64,000 bases of DNA. Origin: Anabaena cylindrica PCC 7122 (GTDB taxonomy: Bacteria > Cyanobacteriota > Cyanobacteriia > Cyanobacteriales > Nostocaceae). Of the stretch, positions 37,215 to 45,252 are shown piece by piece. The translations under genes were made by a program, and so were the position numbers. The notes under the pieces are model-generated. The model worked only from the letters and a program-made list of their open reading frames with translations. It was not told the origin of the DNA and ran no database searches. The DNA lies in assembly GCF_000317695.1 (NCBI RefSeq), contig NC_019771.1, forward strand, positions 1,054,001 through 1,118,000, given 5' to 3'. How positions within the stretch are numbered: position 1 is the first letter of the stretch; every line of letters starts with the position of its first letter.

Positions 37215-37562
37215 AATTACAACCTAATCTAGAAGTATCAGAAAAAACAACAGATAAACGATAAAGTTATTTACAATTGTTTACAGCTTGGATAAAAATA
37301 CACGTCTATTAACGTTTTTACGTTTCTTTAGACGATTTCCAGATGGAATTTGTCCTACTGCGATTAAGTTAATGGAACAATCAGATCTAAAGCTAGTATG
37401 GAAATTTGGACTGTTCTGGTTCGGATTTTCCCCAAATCTAAAATATATAGTACAAAATTTTGCTGTCCAGGCATATAGCACTACGCCTTTTCTGACCACC
37501 ACTGTAAAATCTCAAATCTCTCTAGGTTAGGATCTTAATTAATACCAAAACCGTGATGACCA
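37215..37562. other. Intergenic region, no gene seen
   Basis: About 350 bp between the divergent HtrA and CsoR-type genes. Short open frames exist on both strands but have no family features or ribosome binding sites. Promoters for both flanking genes should be here; I cannot pick out a confident operator. Confidence 0.5.
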
Positions 37563-37961
37563 ATGAATGGATCAAACCAATTAGCTGACGAATCCTTGCC
37601 TTCTCAACCAGCAGAACACACACACCATCACGATCTCAACCACCAACATACAGATCATACTCCTGGGCATACTGATTCCGTTCATCCCCACGTCCATAGT
37701 GAAGAATCTTTGCGGCGAATTATCAACCGACTATCGCGTATAGAAGGACACGTTCGCGGAATTAAGACAATGGTGCAGCAAAATACCCCTTGTCCTGATG
37801 TTTTATTACAAATTGCCGCTGTCAGAGGTGCTATAGATAAAGTAGCCCGCATCGTTTTGGATGAACATTTAACTGAATGTATTGCTAGAGCTTCCAAAAA
37901 TGGCAATATTGATGTAGAAATTGAACAACTCAAAGCAGCTTTAGATCGGTTTTTGCCTTAG
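37563..37961 (+). CDS. CsoR/RcnR/InrS-family metal-sensing repressor
   Basis: A 132-residue DUF156 regulator: an all-helical core (about 47-132) with RIINRLSRIEGHVRGIKTMV and the metal ligands Cys77 (NTPCPD), His102 and Cys106 (EHLTEC). The N-terminal 45 residues carry about eleven histidines (HTHHH, HQHTDH, HPHVH), a metal-binding tail like that of nickel sensors. The Cys-His-Cys set suits Cu(I) or Ni(II); InrS of Synechocystis is the nearest known model. No obvious metal exporter is adjacent, so its target is elsewhere. Confidence 0.85.
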   Translation: MNGSNQLADESLPSQPAEHTHHHDLNHQHTDHTPGHTDSVHPHVHSEESLRRIINRLSRIEGHVRGIKTMVQQNTPCPDVLLQIAAVRGAIDKVARIVLDEHLTECIARASKNGNIDVEIEQLKAALDRFLP

Positions 37962-38062
37962 CAATTACTAAAAATCGTAAATATTTAGTGTATGCATCTT
38001 GCTTGATCACGTGCAGAAAAAATATACTGTCTTGTATCTAAGTTAAACAAGTAATTAAGCTG

Positions 38063-38182
38063 TATAAGCAATTCCCAAGCTCATGAAATACACCCCACCC
38101 GCGCTGTCGCGCATCCTCCCCTTACCAAGGGGAGGGTTGGGGAGGGGTAATTTTGTATCTAACTAGAGTGGGAAAGGCTATA
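38063..38182 (+). repeat. 119-bp dispersed repeat R2, copy 3
   Basis: Same family and orientation as 18264-18382 and 51539-51657. It occupies most of the gap between the CsoR-type gene and the menH-like gene and ends about 50 bp before the latter's start, so it probably forms part of its upstream leader. Confidence 0.9.
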
Positions 38183-38233
38183 AGCAAAATTTATTTATAC
38201 AGCCACAAATCTTTTTGCTTGGGCTTCGGAAAC

Positions 38234-39043
38234 ATGACGCTGAAAAATTATCAATTTCACTGTTCTTTGCAAGGTAATTCCCAAAAACCATTAATTCTTT
38301 TTCTACATGGCTTCATGGGTGACATTGAAGAATTTGATGAAGTCATAAAATTACTAGGGGAAGATTTTTATTATCTCACAATTGACCTACCTGGACATGG
38401 TAAAACTCAAGTTTTAGGAGGTGATGAATACTATAAAATGGAACCTACTGCTCAAGCTCTAATCAAGTTATTGGATAAATTAGAAATAATAAAATGCTTT
38501 TTAGTCGGTTATTCAATGGGAGGAAGATTAGGCTTATATCTTATGCTTCATTTTCCTGAACGTTTTTTTAAAGTTGTACTAGAGTCAGTTTCCCCAGGTT
38601 TAGAAACAGGAGCAGAAAGATTAGCCAGAATTAAAGGTGATTCCCAAATTGCTAAAAAAATTACCAGAATGGTCAATAAAAATGAATTGAAGATATTTTT
38701 AAATAATTGGTATAGTCAAGCAATTTTTGGTGATATTAAAACTCATCAATTATATGAACAAATGCTAATAAAAAGATTAGATAATAATCCTCTAGAACTG
38801 GCAAAATCATTGCGATTTATGGGAACTGGATACCAACCTTCTTTATGGGACAAGATGCAAGAAAATAAAATACCTGTGCTTTTGCTAGTCGGAAAATATG
38901 ATGAAAAATTTATCACTATTAATACAGCAATGGCTTATAGATGTGGAAATGCCCAACTAAAAATTATTAAAAAAGCTGGACATAATATTCATCTAGAAAA
39001 TACATTGGCATTTGTGAAAACTATCCGGGATTTTCTGATCTAG
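38234..39043 (+). CDS. menH: Alpha/beta hydrolase, MenH-like
   Basis: A 269-residue hydrolase expected to release pyruvate from SEPHCHC in phylloquinone/menaquinone synthesis. Features: oxyanion region FLHGFMGD, nucleophile elbow GYSMGGRLGLYL (Ser), LVGKYDEKF near the catalytic Asp, and catalytic His in AGHNIHLEN. The YSMGG context and RLARI-x-GDSQIA stretch fit MenH. I chose ATG 38234; an in-frame start at 38153 lies inside repeat R2. No men genes are next to it, so the exact reaction is inferred. Confidence 0.78.
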   Translation: MTLKNYQFHCSLQGNSQKPLILFLHGFMGDIEEFDEVIKLLGEDFYYLTIDLPGHGKTQVLGGDEYYKMEPTAQALIKLLDKLEIIKCFLVGYSMGGRLGLYLMLHFPERFFKVVLESVSPGLETGAERLARIKGDSQIAKKITRMVNKNELKIFLNNWYSQAIFGDIKTHQLYEQMLIKRLDNNPLELAKSLRFMGTGYQPSLWDKMQENKIPVLLLVGKYDEKFITINTAMAYRCGNAQLKIIKKAGHNIHLENTLAFVKTIRDFLI

Positions 39044-39093
39044 CAAAAATATATTCCCATAAAATTTCGCCAAATACATACCGATAATTTTTA

Positions 39094-39125
39094 ATTACGA
39101 ATTACGAATTACGAATTACGAATTA
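39094..39125. repeat. ACGAATT heptanucleotide array (STRR)
   Basis: Four tandem copies of the heptamer ACGAATT between the menH-like gene and the GH104-like gene; the latter's stop codon lies at its edge. Confidence 0.85.
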
Positions 39126-39671
39126 TTTTAATTCTTCTTGTAATAACTTCCGATAAACTTGAGGTAAAAAACGAGTATTAGAATTAGTTTCTATTCCATA
39201 TCCTAAACTTGTCCAAGTTGGGGAAAGTCGCTTTAAAACTTCATCTAACTTTTTCTGTCTGAGCAGTTGAGAAATATCTGTTCCCCACACTCTTGAATCA
39301 TTTAACCAACGGTAAACTACTACATCTTGATACTCTGGTTCAAAACTATAACTAGACCATAACATCAACTGTGTTGGCTTTGGGTGATAGCGAGGCGCAA
39401 TTTGATACCAGGTGGTATTAATGATTTGATATCTACCCGCAGCAGTTGAACAGTTACCAGTATTGGGACCTGTGACAATGGTGACACATATCTCAGGATG
39501 CCGGCTGAGATCATTTACTTGCTTTCCACCATATAGCAGAGAGTAGGGACGGTTACTGTTTGCTTCACTTGTGGAAATAGTTCGCATCAAAGCCCGGATG
39601 TAAGGATCTCCGTCTTGCATGACTAAGGGAGGTTGTTTGCGCTCAAACACTGGATCTGAAGAGGAACGCAA
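39123..39671 (-). CDS. GH104-like muramidase, N-terminus uncertain
   Basis: A lysozyme-like domain (about 180 residues) resembling glycoside hydrolase family 104/24 proteins: RALMRTISTSEAN with the catalytic-type Glu, then YSLLYGG, AAGRYQI and WTSLGYG. Cleaves or binds peptidoglycan. The first canonical start is TTG at 39671, but the same frame stays open back to about 39788 and encodes a clear membrane anchor (KLIAPLAALLGFVYLLQWY) with no ATG, GTG or TTG ahead of it. Either a rare start (ATT or CTG) is used or the start codon has mutated. The stop overlaps an ACGAATT heptamer array. Confidence 0.75.
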   Translation of the reverse strand: MRSSSDPVFERKQPPLVMQDGDPYIRALMRTISTSEANSNRPYSLLYGGKQVNDLSRHPEICVTIVTGPNTGNCSTAAGRYQIINTTWYQIAPRYHPKPTQLMLWSSYSFEPEYQDVVVYRWLNDSRVWGTDISQLLRQKKLDEVLKRLSPTWTSLGYGIETNSNTRFLPQVYRKLLQEELK

Positions 39672-39788
39672 ATTTCCCCCAATATACCACTGTAATAAAT
39701 ATACAAAACCGAGCAGTGCCGCTAGGGGGGCAATCAGTTTTTCTACGCCTTTGAGTTCAAAGCCTTTCAGAGTTGGACTCCTTAAAAT

Positions 39789-40048
39789 TCACTTTCTAAT
39801 TTAAAACAACAATTACCAATGATCTGATTTCGGGAAATTTACCCGCAATACACTAGACATCGACCGAATTGAAATATGTGTATCCTAGAACCCTTGTAGA
39901 GACGTAACCTGGATAGGGATTCTCGTCTCTACATTCTTTTTCACCAGAGGTTTACTGTATTACGTAGTCGGACAAAATTAAATTCATTGGTAGAGAGAGG
40001 TAACTCTTAACAGGAAAACAATCTGTGTAATTAATTCTGTCTGGGTGC
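39789..40048. other. Intergenic region, no gene seen
   Basis: Contains a short inverted sequence around GTAGAGACG...CGTCTCTAC (39895-39935), a common cyanobacterial intergenic palindrome that could act as a terminator between converging transcripts. Nothing else is recognised. Confidence 0.45.
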
Positions 40049-40714
40049 TTATCTGTCAGCTATTTGTTGAAATAATTCCGGAAAACTTTTTGGTGTAGCT
40101 TCAGGTTTAGCGATAATCTCGATAATTTTGTTCCGTGCTGCGGGTTCAAACATCGACTCAATACAAACTTGGGCTACTTTTTGCCGAGGGATACTACCAT
40201 CAAATAAGGTATCTGCACTTTGCATGATGATGACATCAGAGTTATCTTCATTTTTCAGTCCTCCAGGTCGCACTATTGTATAAGTCAGTCCACTTTTTTG
40301 AATGTATTCCTCAGCTTGCTTTTTCCATACTAAAATTAGCCAAAATAGGTTGAGTGGATGAAAAAATTGGGAAACACACAAAGAAGAAACTAAAATAAAA
40401 TGCTCTATTTGTTTGGTTTTAGCAATATCTACTAAATTTTTTGTACCTTCAAAATCTACTTTATATGGGCCTGTGGGGTCAAAGCTTGGTTTTGCTCCTG
40501 TGGCGCATATTATCACCGTACTATCACCTAATGCAGCAGTTAGAGTTGCTGGTTGTAATACGTCGCCTACAAATAACTCGACTTCAGGAGATAAGATAGC
40601 CTTAGCTTTATCTTCATCCCGTACCAACGCCCGAACGGGAATCTTCTTGGATACTAGCTCTTGTACTATCCGACGACCTGTTTCACCTGTTGCCCCTGCT
40701 ACAAATACTTTCAT
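40049..40714 (-). CDS. Atypical SDR, NAD(P)-binding protein
   Basis: A 221-residue Rossmann protein of the extended/atypical short-chain dehydrogenase group. The dinucleotide loop GATGETGRRI (8-17) and RALVRDEDKA are present, as is VSSLCVS in place of the usual YxxxK catalytic set, so it may bind nucleotide without classical dehydrogenase chemistry. It resembles chloroplast/cyanobacterial NmrA-like proteins (Tic62 N-terminal type). No functional link to neighbours is seen. Confidence 0.83.
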   Translation of the reverse strand: MKVFVAGATGETGRRIVQELVSKKIPVRALVRDEDKAKAILSPEVELFVGDVLQPATLTAALGDSTVIICATGAKPSFDPTGPYKVDFEGTKNLVDIAKTKQIEHFILVSSLCVSQFFHPLNLFWLILVWKKQAEEYIQKSGLTYTIVRPGGLKNEDNSDVIIMQSADTLFDGSIPRQKVAQVCIESMFEPAARNKIIEIIAKPEATPKSFPELFQQIADR

Positions 40715-40894
40715 ATTTAACGCTATCCTAGGAAACTAATATGTGTTTGTTCCGTTCTTAATTTTAGTAAATCTATGGAGTTGATGACAGATTTTTGAGG
40801 TTTTCGTGAAATTTACATTTCCGTGTGAAAAAACCCTCCCAAAGAGGGAATCATAAATATAGACAAACTGCAAACTATACAAAAAATAGATTTT

Positions 40895-41554
40895 ATGGTG
40901 ACAAACAAGTGGGATTATCAATCTTTAGATATAACAGAGTCAGTTTTGCCTATGGGTTCTAGCGTTACTGTCAATGAAACGCCATTAAAAGAGGCTCATG
41001 TAGGGCCAAGTAAATTTCGCAGTCGTTATCAGGACTGTATGGAAATGTATGCTCCTATTGATCAGGTGGCTGAGTATCTTTGTAGTCATTCGTCATGGTT
41101 TGTCCGCTGTGCTGAACCCATGAGGGTGGAAGCGTTGGGTGAAAATGGTTATGCTTTGGTGATTGGTAAGTTTGGCTCTTTTGGTTATGAGGTAGAACCA
41201 AAAATCGGTTTGGAATTGTTGGCCCCAGAGGAGGGTAAATACCGTATCCGTACAATTCCCATCCCTGACTATCAAGCACCTGGTTATGATGTGGATTATA
41301 ATGCTTCAATGCATTTAGTAGAAGGTTTGGAACAGGTGACGCGGGTAGAATGGGAATTAGATTTGATCGTTGAGCTGCACTTTCCCAGATTTATTCAACG
41401 TTTACCACATTCTTTGATTCAATCTACAGGCGATCGCTTACTTAATCAAATTGTTCGCCAAGTCTCCCGTCGTTTAACACGCAAAGTCCAAGAAGATTTT
41501 CATCAATCTCTTAATATCCCCTTTCATACTAATTCCTCGAAAAAGCGTCAATAG
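40895..41554 (+). CDS. DUF1997 family protein
   Basis: A 219-residue soluble protein conserved in cyanobacteria and plastids. It has the DUF1997 layout: an N-terminal QVAEYLCSHSSWFVRCAEPM block, then alternating strands (YALVIGKFGSFGYEVEPKIGLEL), and a C-terminal RQVSRRLTRKVQEDFH helix. The fold is thought to be START-like/lipid-binding, with function unsettled. Followed by a GGAACAG heptamer array (41563-41600). Confidence 0.82.
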   Translation: MVTNKWDYQSLDITESVLPMGSSVTVNETPLKEAHVGPSKFRSRYQDCMEMYAPIDQVAEYLCSHSSWFVRCAEPMRVEALGENGYALVIGKFGSFGYEVEPKIGLELLAPEEGKYRIRTIPIPDYQAPGYDVDYNASMHLVEGLEQVTRVEWELDLIVELHFPRFIQRLPHSLIQSTGDRLLNQIVRQVSRRLTRKVQEDFHQSLNIPFHTNSSKKRQ

Positions 41555-41562
41555 TTATGAGG

Positions 41563-41600
41563 ACAGGGAACGGGGAACAGGGAACAGGGAACAGGGGATA
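41563..41600. repeat. GGGAACA heptanucleotide array (STRR)
   Basis: Five tandem heptamers of the GGGAACA class (one with A to G change) between two convergent genes. The same heptamer is found ahead of the peptide ABC gene (23240-23262) and inside cimA (34874-34894). Confidence 0.85.
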
Positions 41601-41641
41601 TTTATCTTTCTTCTGCCCCCTGCCTCCTACCCATTAAGAAT

Positions 41642-42112
41642 CTATGCTTTACTAATAATTCTGAGAATAATTTCTACGCCAGAGAAAGCTTGCCAAACAA
41701 ACAGTCCCAAAAGTCCGAAATTAAGTAAAATATGAGTAGCACGCGCCCAATTTGCCCCTTTTTGCATAAAGGGGGAGAGGGATGCAGAGAAAGCTATTAT
41801 AGCTGTCATGCCCAAACCGGCTAATAGGTGGGGGCCTACAAACAATTTACCATTATTAATGTAGGTGACAGCCATGCCACCAATTGAACCAGCTACCATC
41901 ACAGCTAAGAGAATTGAGCCGATTTGGTAGTGCTTGATGGTATATTTACCTTGAATTAGTTCTTTCTTTTCTTCGCCCTTGGCATTTCTGGTACGCTGTA
42001 CTTGCAGTCCTAAGTAGGCGGCATAAAGTGATAGTGCCAATAAGATCCACATGATGGCCGGGTGAAAGAAGTTTAAAGCAAATTTTATGTCTGGAGAAAG
42101 TTCAAGACTCAT
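41642..42112 (-). CDS. DUF4079 membrane protein
   Basis: A 156-residue protein with four predicted membrane helices (about 15-37, 65-85, 92-112 and 126-148). The NFFHPAIMWILLALSLYAAYLG opening and ATHILLNFGLLGLFVWQAF ending belong to the DUF4079 family, found in cyanobacteria and chloroplasts and distantly related to b-type cytochrome helices. Conserved His17, His93 and His127 region residues could bind haem; this is inference. ATG start at 42112. Confidence 0.82.
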   Translation of the reverse strand: MSLELSPDIKFALNFFHPAIMWILLALSLYAAYLGLQVQRTRNAKGEEKKELIQGKYTIKHYQIGSILLAVMVAGSIGGMAVTYINNGKLFVGPHLLAGLGMTAIIAFSASLSPFMQKGANWARATHILLNFGLLGLFVWQAFSGVEIILRIISKA

Positions 42113-42295
42113 TGTGTTTTTTCCAATTATTAAATCTTAATAAAATTTAGCATACCTTGGTTTAGGAGTTAAGAAGGGGCGTATTGCGATATGCCCGTAC
42201 AGGAGCTAAAAATTTCCTCTTGCAAAAGTGGTTAAATAATCTCAGACTGAAATTGGAGGCTAGATCAATAAATTTGCCGAAGCGGGATTGCATTT

Positions 42296-43579
42296 ATGAC
42301 TGAAAACAAAGAGAATTTACTGCTCAAGGCTGCAAAAAATGGGGATATTCAGCGGCTGTGTGAAATACTAGCTACGGGTGCTAAGGTGGATGTGTGCGAT
42401 CGCACTGGCACGACAGCGTTAATGTTTGCAGCGAATTTAGGTTATACAGAAATTGTGCGATCGCTCCTAGATTTTGGTGCTAACATCAATTTACGTAGAA
42501 AAACCTATGGTTTAACGGCTTTAATGTTGGCGGCGAGTGCTAACAAAATTGATATTGTTAAGCTTTTAATATCTAAAGGTGTAGATGTAAATGCTATTAA
42601 TGAAGATGGCAGTACAGCCTTGATGGCAGCAGCGCTCAAAGGTCATCTAGATGTTGTAGAAGTCTTATTAGCTGCTGGTGCTGATGCAAATATTACTGAT
42701 AAAGATGATGATACGGCTTTAAAACTTGCCATTAAGCACGGTTATACAGCAGTTGTTAAAGCAATTACACAAAATAGTGCTTTTGTCAATAAACCAGATG
42801 CAGAAGGTGAAACACCGTTAATGATAGCGGCAGACTTGGGATATTTGGATGTAGTGCAAACACTGTTGTCACAAGGGGCTAATCCTAATTTGCAAAATCC
42901 TGATGGTGGCACTGCACTTTTAGCCGCATCTGCTGCCGGACATAGTAATATTATCGCAGCTTTATTAGATAGAGGTGCAGAAATAAATCACCAAGATAAA
43001 GAAGGTGAAACTGCCCTACATTGTGCCATTGTTGAAGGGTACATTGATGTAGTGCAACTATTACTGCAACGGGGAGCAGATCTACAAATTAGAAATCATC
43101 TTGGTGATACACCACTACTTCTAGCTGCATTCCAGGGACACAACGAAATAGTTGAGGTATTACTGCGTGCTGGTGCAGACATGGATAAGAAAAACTTTGG
43201 AGAAGTAGCTCTAACACTGGCAGTATCCCAAGGACACGCTCAGACAGTAAAAGTATTGCTTGACCACGGAGCTAATGTCAATATTTTAGCAGATGATGGT
43301 AAAACTGCTTTAGTCAAAGCCATAGCCAGCAACCATCCAGAAATATTCAAACTGCTGCTAGAACAAGGAGCAGATGTGAATTTTCAGGACTCATCTGGAG
43401 CAACAGCATTGATGTGGGCAGCTTCCGAGGGTTATGGACAAGCTGTGCAGATGTTAATTACCTCAGGGGCAAATGTAAATTTAAAAAACCAAGGTAATTA
43501 CACAGCTTTAATGATTGCCGAATTTAATAACTATCGCACAATTGCCCAAATTTTACGGCAAGCCGGAGCGCAAGATTGA
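42296..43579 (+). CDS. Ankyrin-repeat protein
   Basis: A 427-residue cytoplasmic protein made almost wholly of about 12 ankyrin repeats with the unit GETALMIAADLGYLDVVQ followed by LLxxGAdxN. There is no signal peptide, membrane helix or effector domain. Ankyrin stacks bind proteins; the partner is unknown. The regular spacing shows no missing repeat unit except a shortened one near residue 300 (MDKKNFGEVALTL). Confidence 0.93.
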   Translation: MTENKENLLLKAAKNGDIQRLCEILATGAKVDVCDRTGTTALMFAANLGYTEIVRSLLDFGANINLRRKTYGLTALMLAASANKIDIVKLLISKGVDVNAINEDGSTALMAAALKGHLDVVEVLLAAGADANITDKDDDTALKLAIKHGYTAVVKAITQNSAFVNKPDAEGETPLMIAADLGYLDVVQTLLSQGANPNLQNPDGGTALLAASAAGHSNIIAALLDRGAEINHQDKEGETALHCAIVEGYIDVVQLLLQRGADLQIRNHLGDTPLLLAAFQGHNEIVEVLLRAGADMDKKNFGEVALTLAVSQGHAQTVKVLLDHGANVNILADDGKTALVKAIASNHPEIFKLLLEQGADVNFQDSSGATALMWAASEGYGQAVQMLITSGANVNLKNQGNYTALMIAEFNNYRTIAQILRQAGAQD

Positions 43580-43693
43580 CTAAAAAACTATCAGCTACTT
43601 TCTAGGATCAGCGATGTCTTCTTTTAAGTAGCTGGGCATAAATCTCATCTTCGTTATTATCCCAAATAGTATTAAGAAAAACCTGATTTGTTT

Positions 43694-44149
43694 CTATTCT
43701 GGTAAAAAATCAGATTTGAGGACTAAATTAGTATCAAAAGGACATTCCACAGGAAAAACAGCTATAGATAAACCTGTTTCTGAAGCTGCTAAATCTCTCG
43801 CTTTTTGATAACACTCATTAAACACTTCTAAAAAATAATTCTTTAAGCTCGGACTATCTGCAAAATCATCTTCTAAACGGTTACGATGTTCTTTAATGGT
43901 TGTGCGCCAGCTATTTGTCCGTTTTTCTGGTTGATATTGCCATTTTAACAGGTGCATTAACAAAATTCTCAAGTTAGTTTTAATTGACTTTTTATCATTA
44001 TTCCCCATGCTTTCTATTTCGGAGATTAGGTTTTCAATCTCTAATTCTTCAAATCTTTTTTGTTGTAATATTTCAATTGTTGACTCTACCCAAAGATGAA
44101 AGTCTTGGTTGTAGAGAGAAGATGATAAGGTGGGTAATATAGGTTTCAT
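43694..44149 (-). CDS. DUF29 family protein, copy 1
   Basis: A 151-residue DUF29 protein: SLYNQDFHLWVESTIEILQQ opening, LEIENLISEIESMG, the LLMHLLKWQYQP helix and W-x3-I-x-EHR. The family is much expanded in cyanobacteria and has no settled function; its proximity to toxin-antitoxin and defence genes is common. Start chosen at the ATG 44149. Two more copies occur at 52045 and 53311. Confidence 0.85.
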   Translation of the reverse strand: MKPILPTLSSSLYNQDFHLWVESTIEILQQKRFEELEIENLISEIESMGNNDKKSIKTNLRILLMHLLKWQYQPEKRTNSWRTTIKEHRNRLEDDFADSPSLKNYFLEVFNECYQKARDLAASETGLSIAVFPVECPFDTNLVLKSDFLPE

Positions 44150-44242
44150 TAATACCTCATTGTTATAACAAGGGTTAATTAATAGCTTATCATAAATTAG
44201 AAAATAAAGCTTAGGATAAGCGATGCCTACAGTGAGCAAATC

Positions 44243-44343
44243 GGGAGCATCTCACTTTCGTAAAAACACCGCTGTCATTCTGAGTGCAACGTAGTGAAGC
44301 GTGAAAAAATCTCCAGCTATAATTGCAAAGTTGAGATGCTTCC
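44243..44343. repeat. Inverted-repeat element upstream of the PIN toxin-antitoxin pair
   Basis: About 100 bp between GGGAGCATCTCACTTT (44243-44258) and a near-complement at 44327-44343. It contains the CATTCTGAGTGCAACG motif seen in many cyanobacterial and other bacterial intergenic repeats. No coding capacity. Confidence 0.6.
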
Positions 44344-44413
44344 AGTAAATCGGCGATATAGACTTACAACCTATATATACTGTATAATTAATCATGTAGC
44401 TGGCTTCTAAAAT

Positions 44414-44626
44414 ATGCAAGATACCCTAATCATTACCATTACCTCAGAACTGAAAGCAGCACTTTTAGAAATTACTCAATCTGAAGGTATATCTCCTGAT
44501 AGTTTGGTTGGTAAAGCTATTGAGGACTACATCTTTACCCACAAATTCCGCGCACTGCGTTCTCACTTGATTCAAAAGAATCAAACAGTCTACACAGATG
44601 AGGAAATTTTCGAGATAATTTCATGA
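44414..44626 (+). CDS. Antitoxin of a PIN-domain toxin-antitoxin pair
   Basis: A 70-residue helix-rich protein with an N-terminal strand (DTLIITITSELKAAL) like that of ribbon-helix-helix antitoxins and a C-terminal toxin-binding-like tail (RALRSHLIQKNQTVYTDEEI). Its stop overlaps the toxin's ATG by 4 bp (ATGA). It should bind DNA and repress its own operon, and neutralise the PIN toxin. Family placement by gene order and pattern. Confidence 0.75.
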   Translation: MQDTLIITITSELKAALLEITQSEGISPDSLVGKAIEDYIFTHKFRALRSHLIQKNQTVYTDEEIFEIIS

Positions 44627-45027
44627 AGCTAGTTCTAGATACCAATGTTCTGATTGCTGCTTTTATTGCTAAAGGGATGTGTAGCAAAGTTGTTGAACAC
44701 TGTCTAATTGTACATTCTCCCATTACTTCAGATTTTATTCTCAATGAATTACATGAAAAACTGACAGTAAAGTTTAAATACTCTCTTGAAGATGCGGGAG
44801 AAGTTATAAATTTATTGCGTTCTAGGATGCAGGTTGTAATACCAATACCCTTAAATGCGCCTGTCTGTCGTGATTCAGATGATGATATGATTTTAGCGAC
44901 AGCGATCGCAGGAGAAGCCGTTTGCATTATTACAGGGGATAAAGATTTATTAATATTGAAAATGTTTGAATCAATTCAAATTATTGATCCAAAGGAATTT
45001 GCGGCTTCTGAAGAAATGCTGAAATAG
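44623..45027 (+). CDS. PIN-domain ribonuclease toxin
   Basis: A 134-residue PIN protein of the 'putative toxin-antitoxin system toxin component, PIN family' (COG1569). Acidic residues of the active site are in place: LVLDTNVLIAAF (Asp5), LNELHEKL (Glu), CRDSDDDMILATA (two Asp) and ITGDKDLL. Likely a single-strand RNA-cleaving toxin. Complete and in a normal operon with its antitoxin, in contrast with the three broken pairs further along. Confidence 0.88.
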   Translation: MKLVLDTNVLIAAFIAKGMCSKVVEHCLIVHSPITSDFILNELHEKLTVKFKYSLEDAGEVINLLRSRMQVVIPIPLNAPVCRDSDDDMILATAIAGEAVCIITGDKDLLILKMFESIQIIDPKEFAASEEMLK

Positions 45028-45252
45028 ATTTTTTGCTCTACACATCAAGTGAATTAAAAAGACCGCTACCTTCGTTCAGCTTTCCTGCGAAACACTACGT
45101 GAAAGCTATTGCACCACAACCCAGATATAGCTTCACACATCAAGTTAATCTAAAAGAGCGATGTCTAAAATAGGCTATATCAACTCCTCAACATGACTAA
45201 TGCTGGTTATCTTTTATGCTACAACAGTATGATAAACGGATATCCAGCGTAT

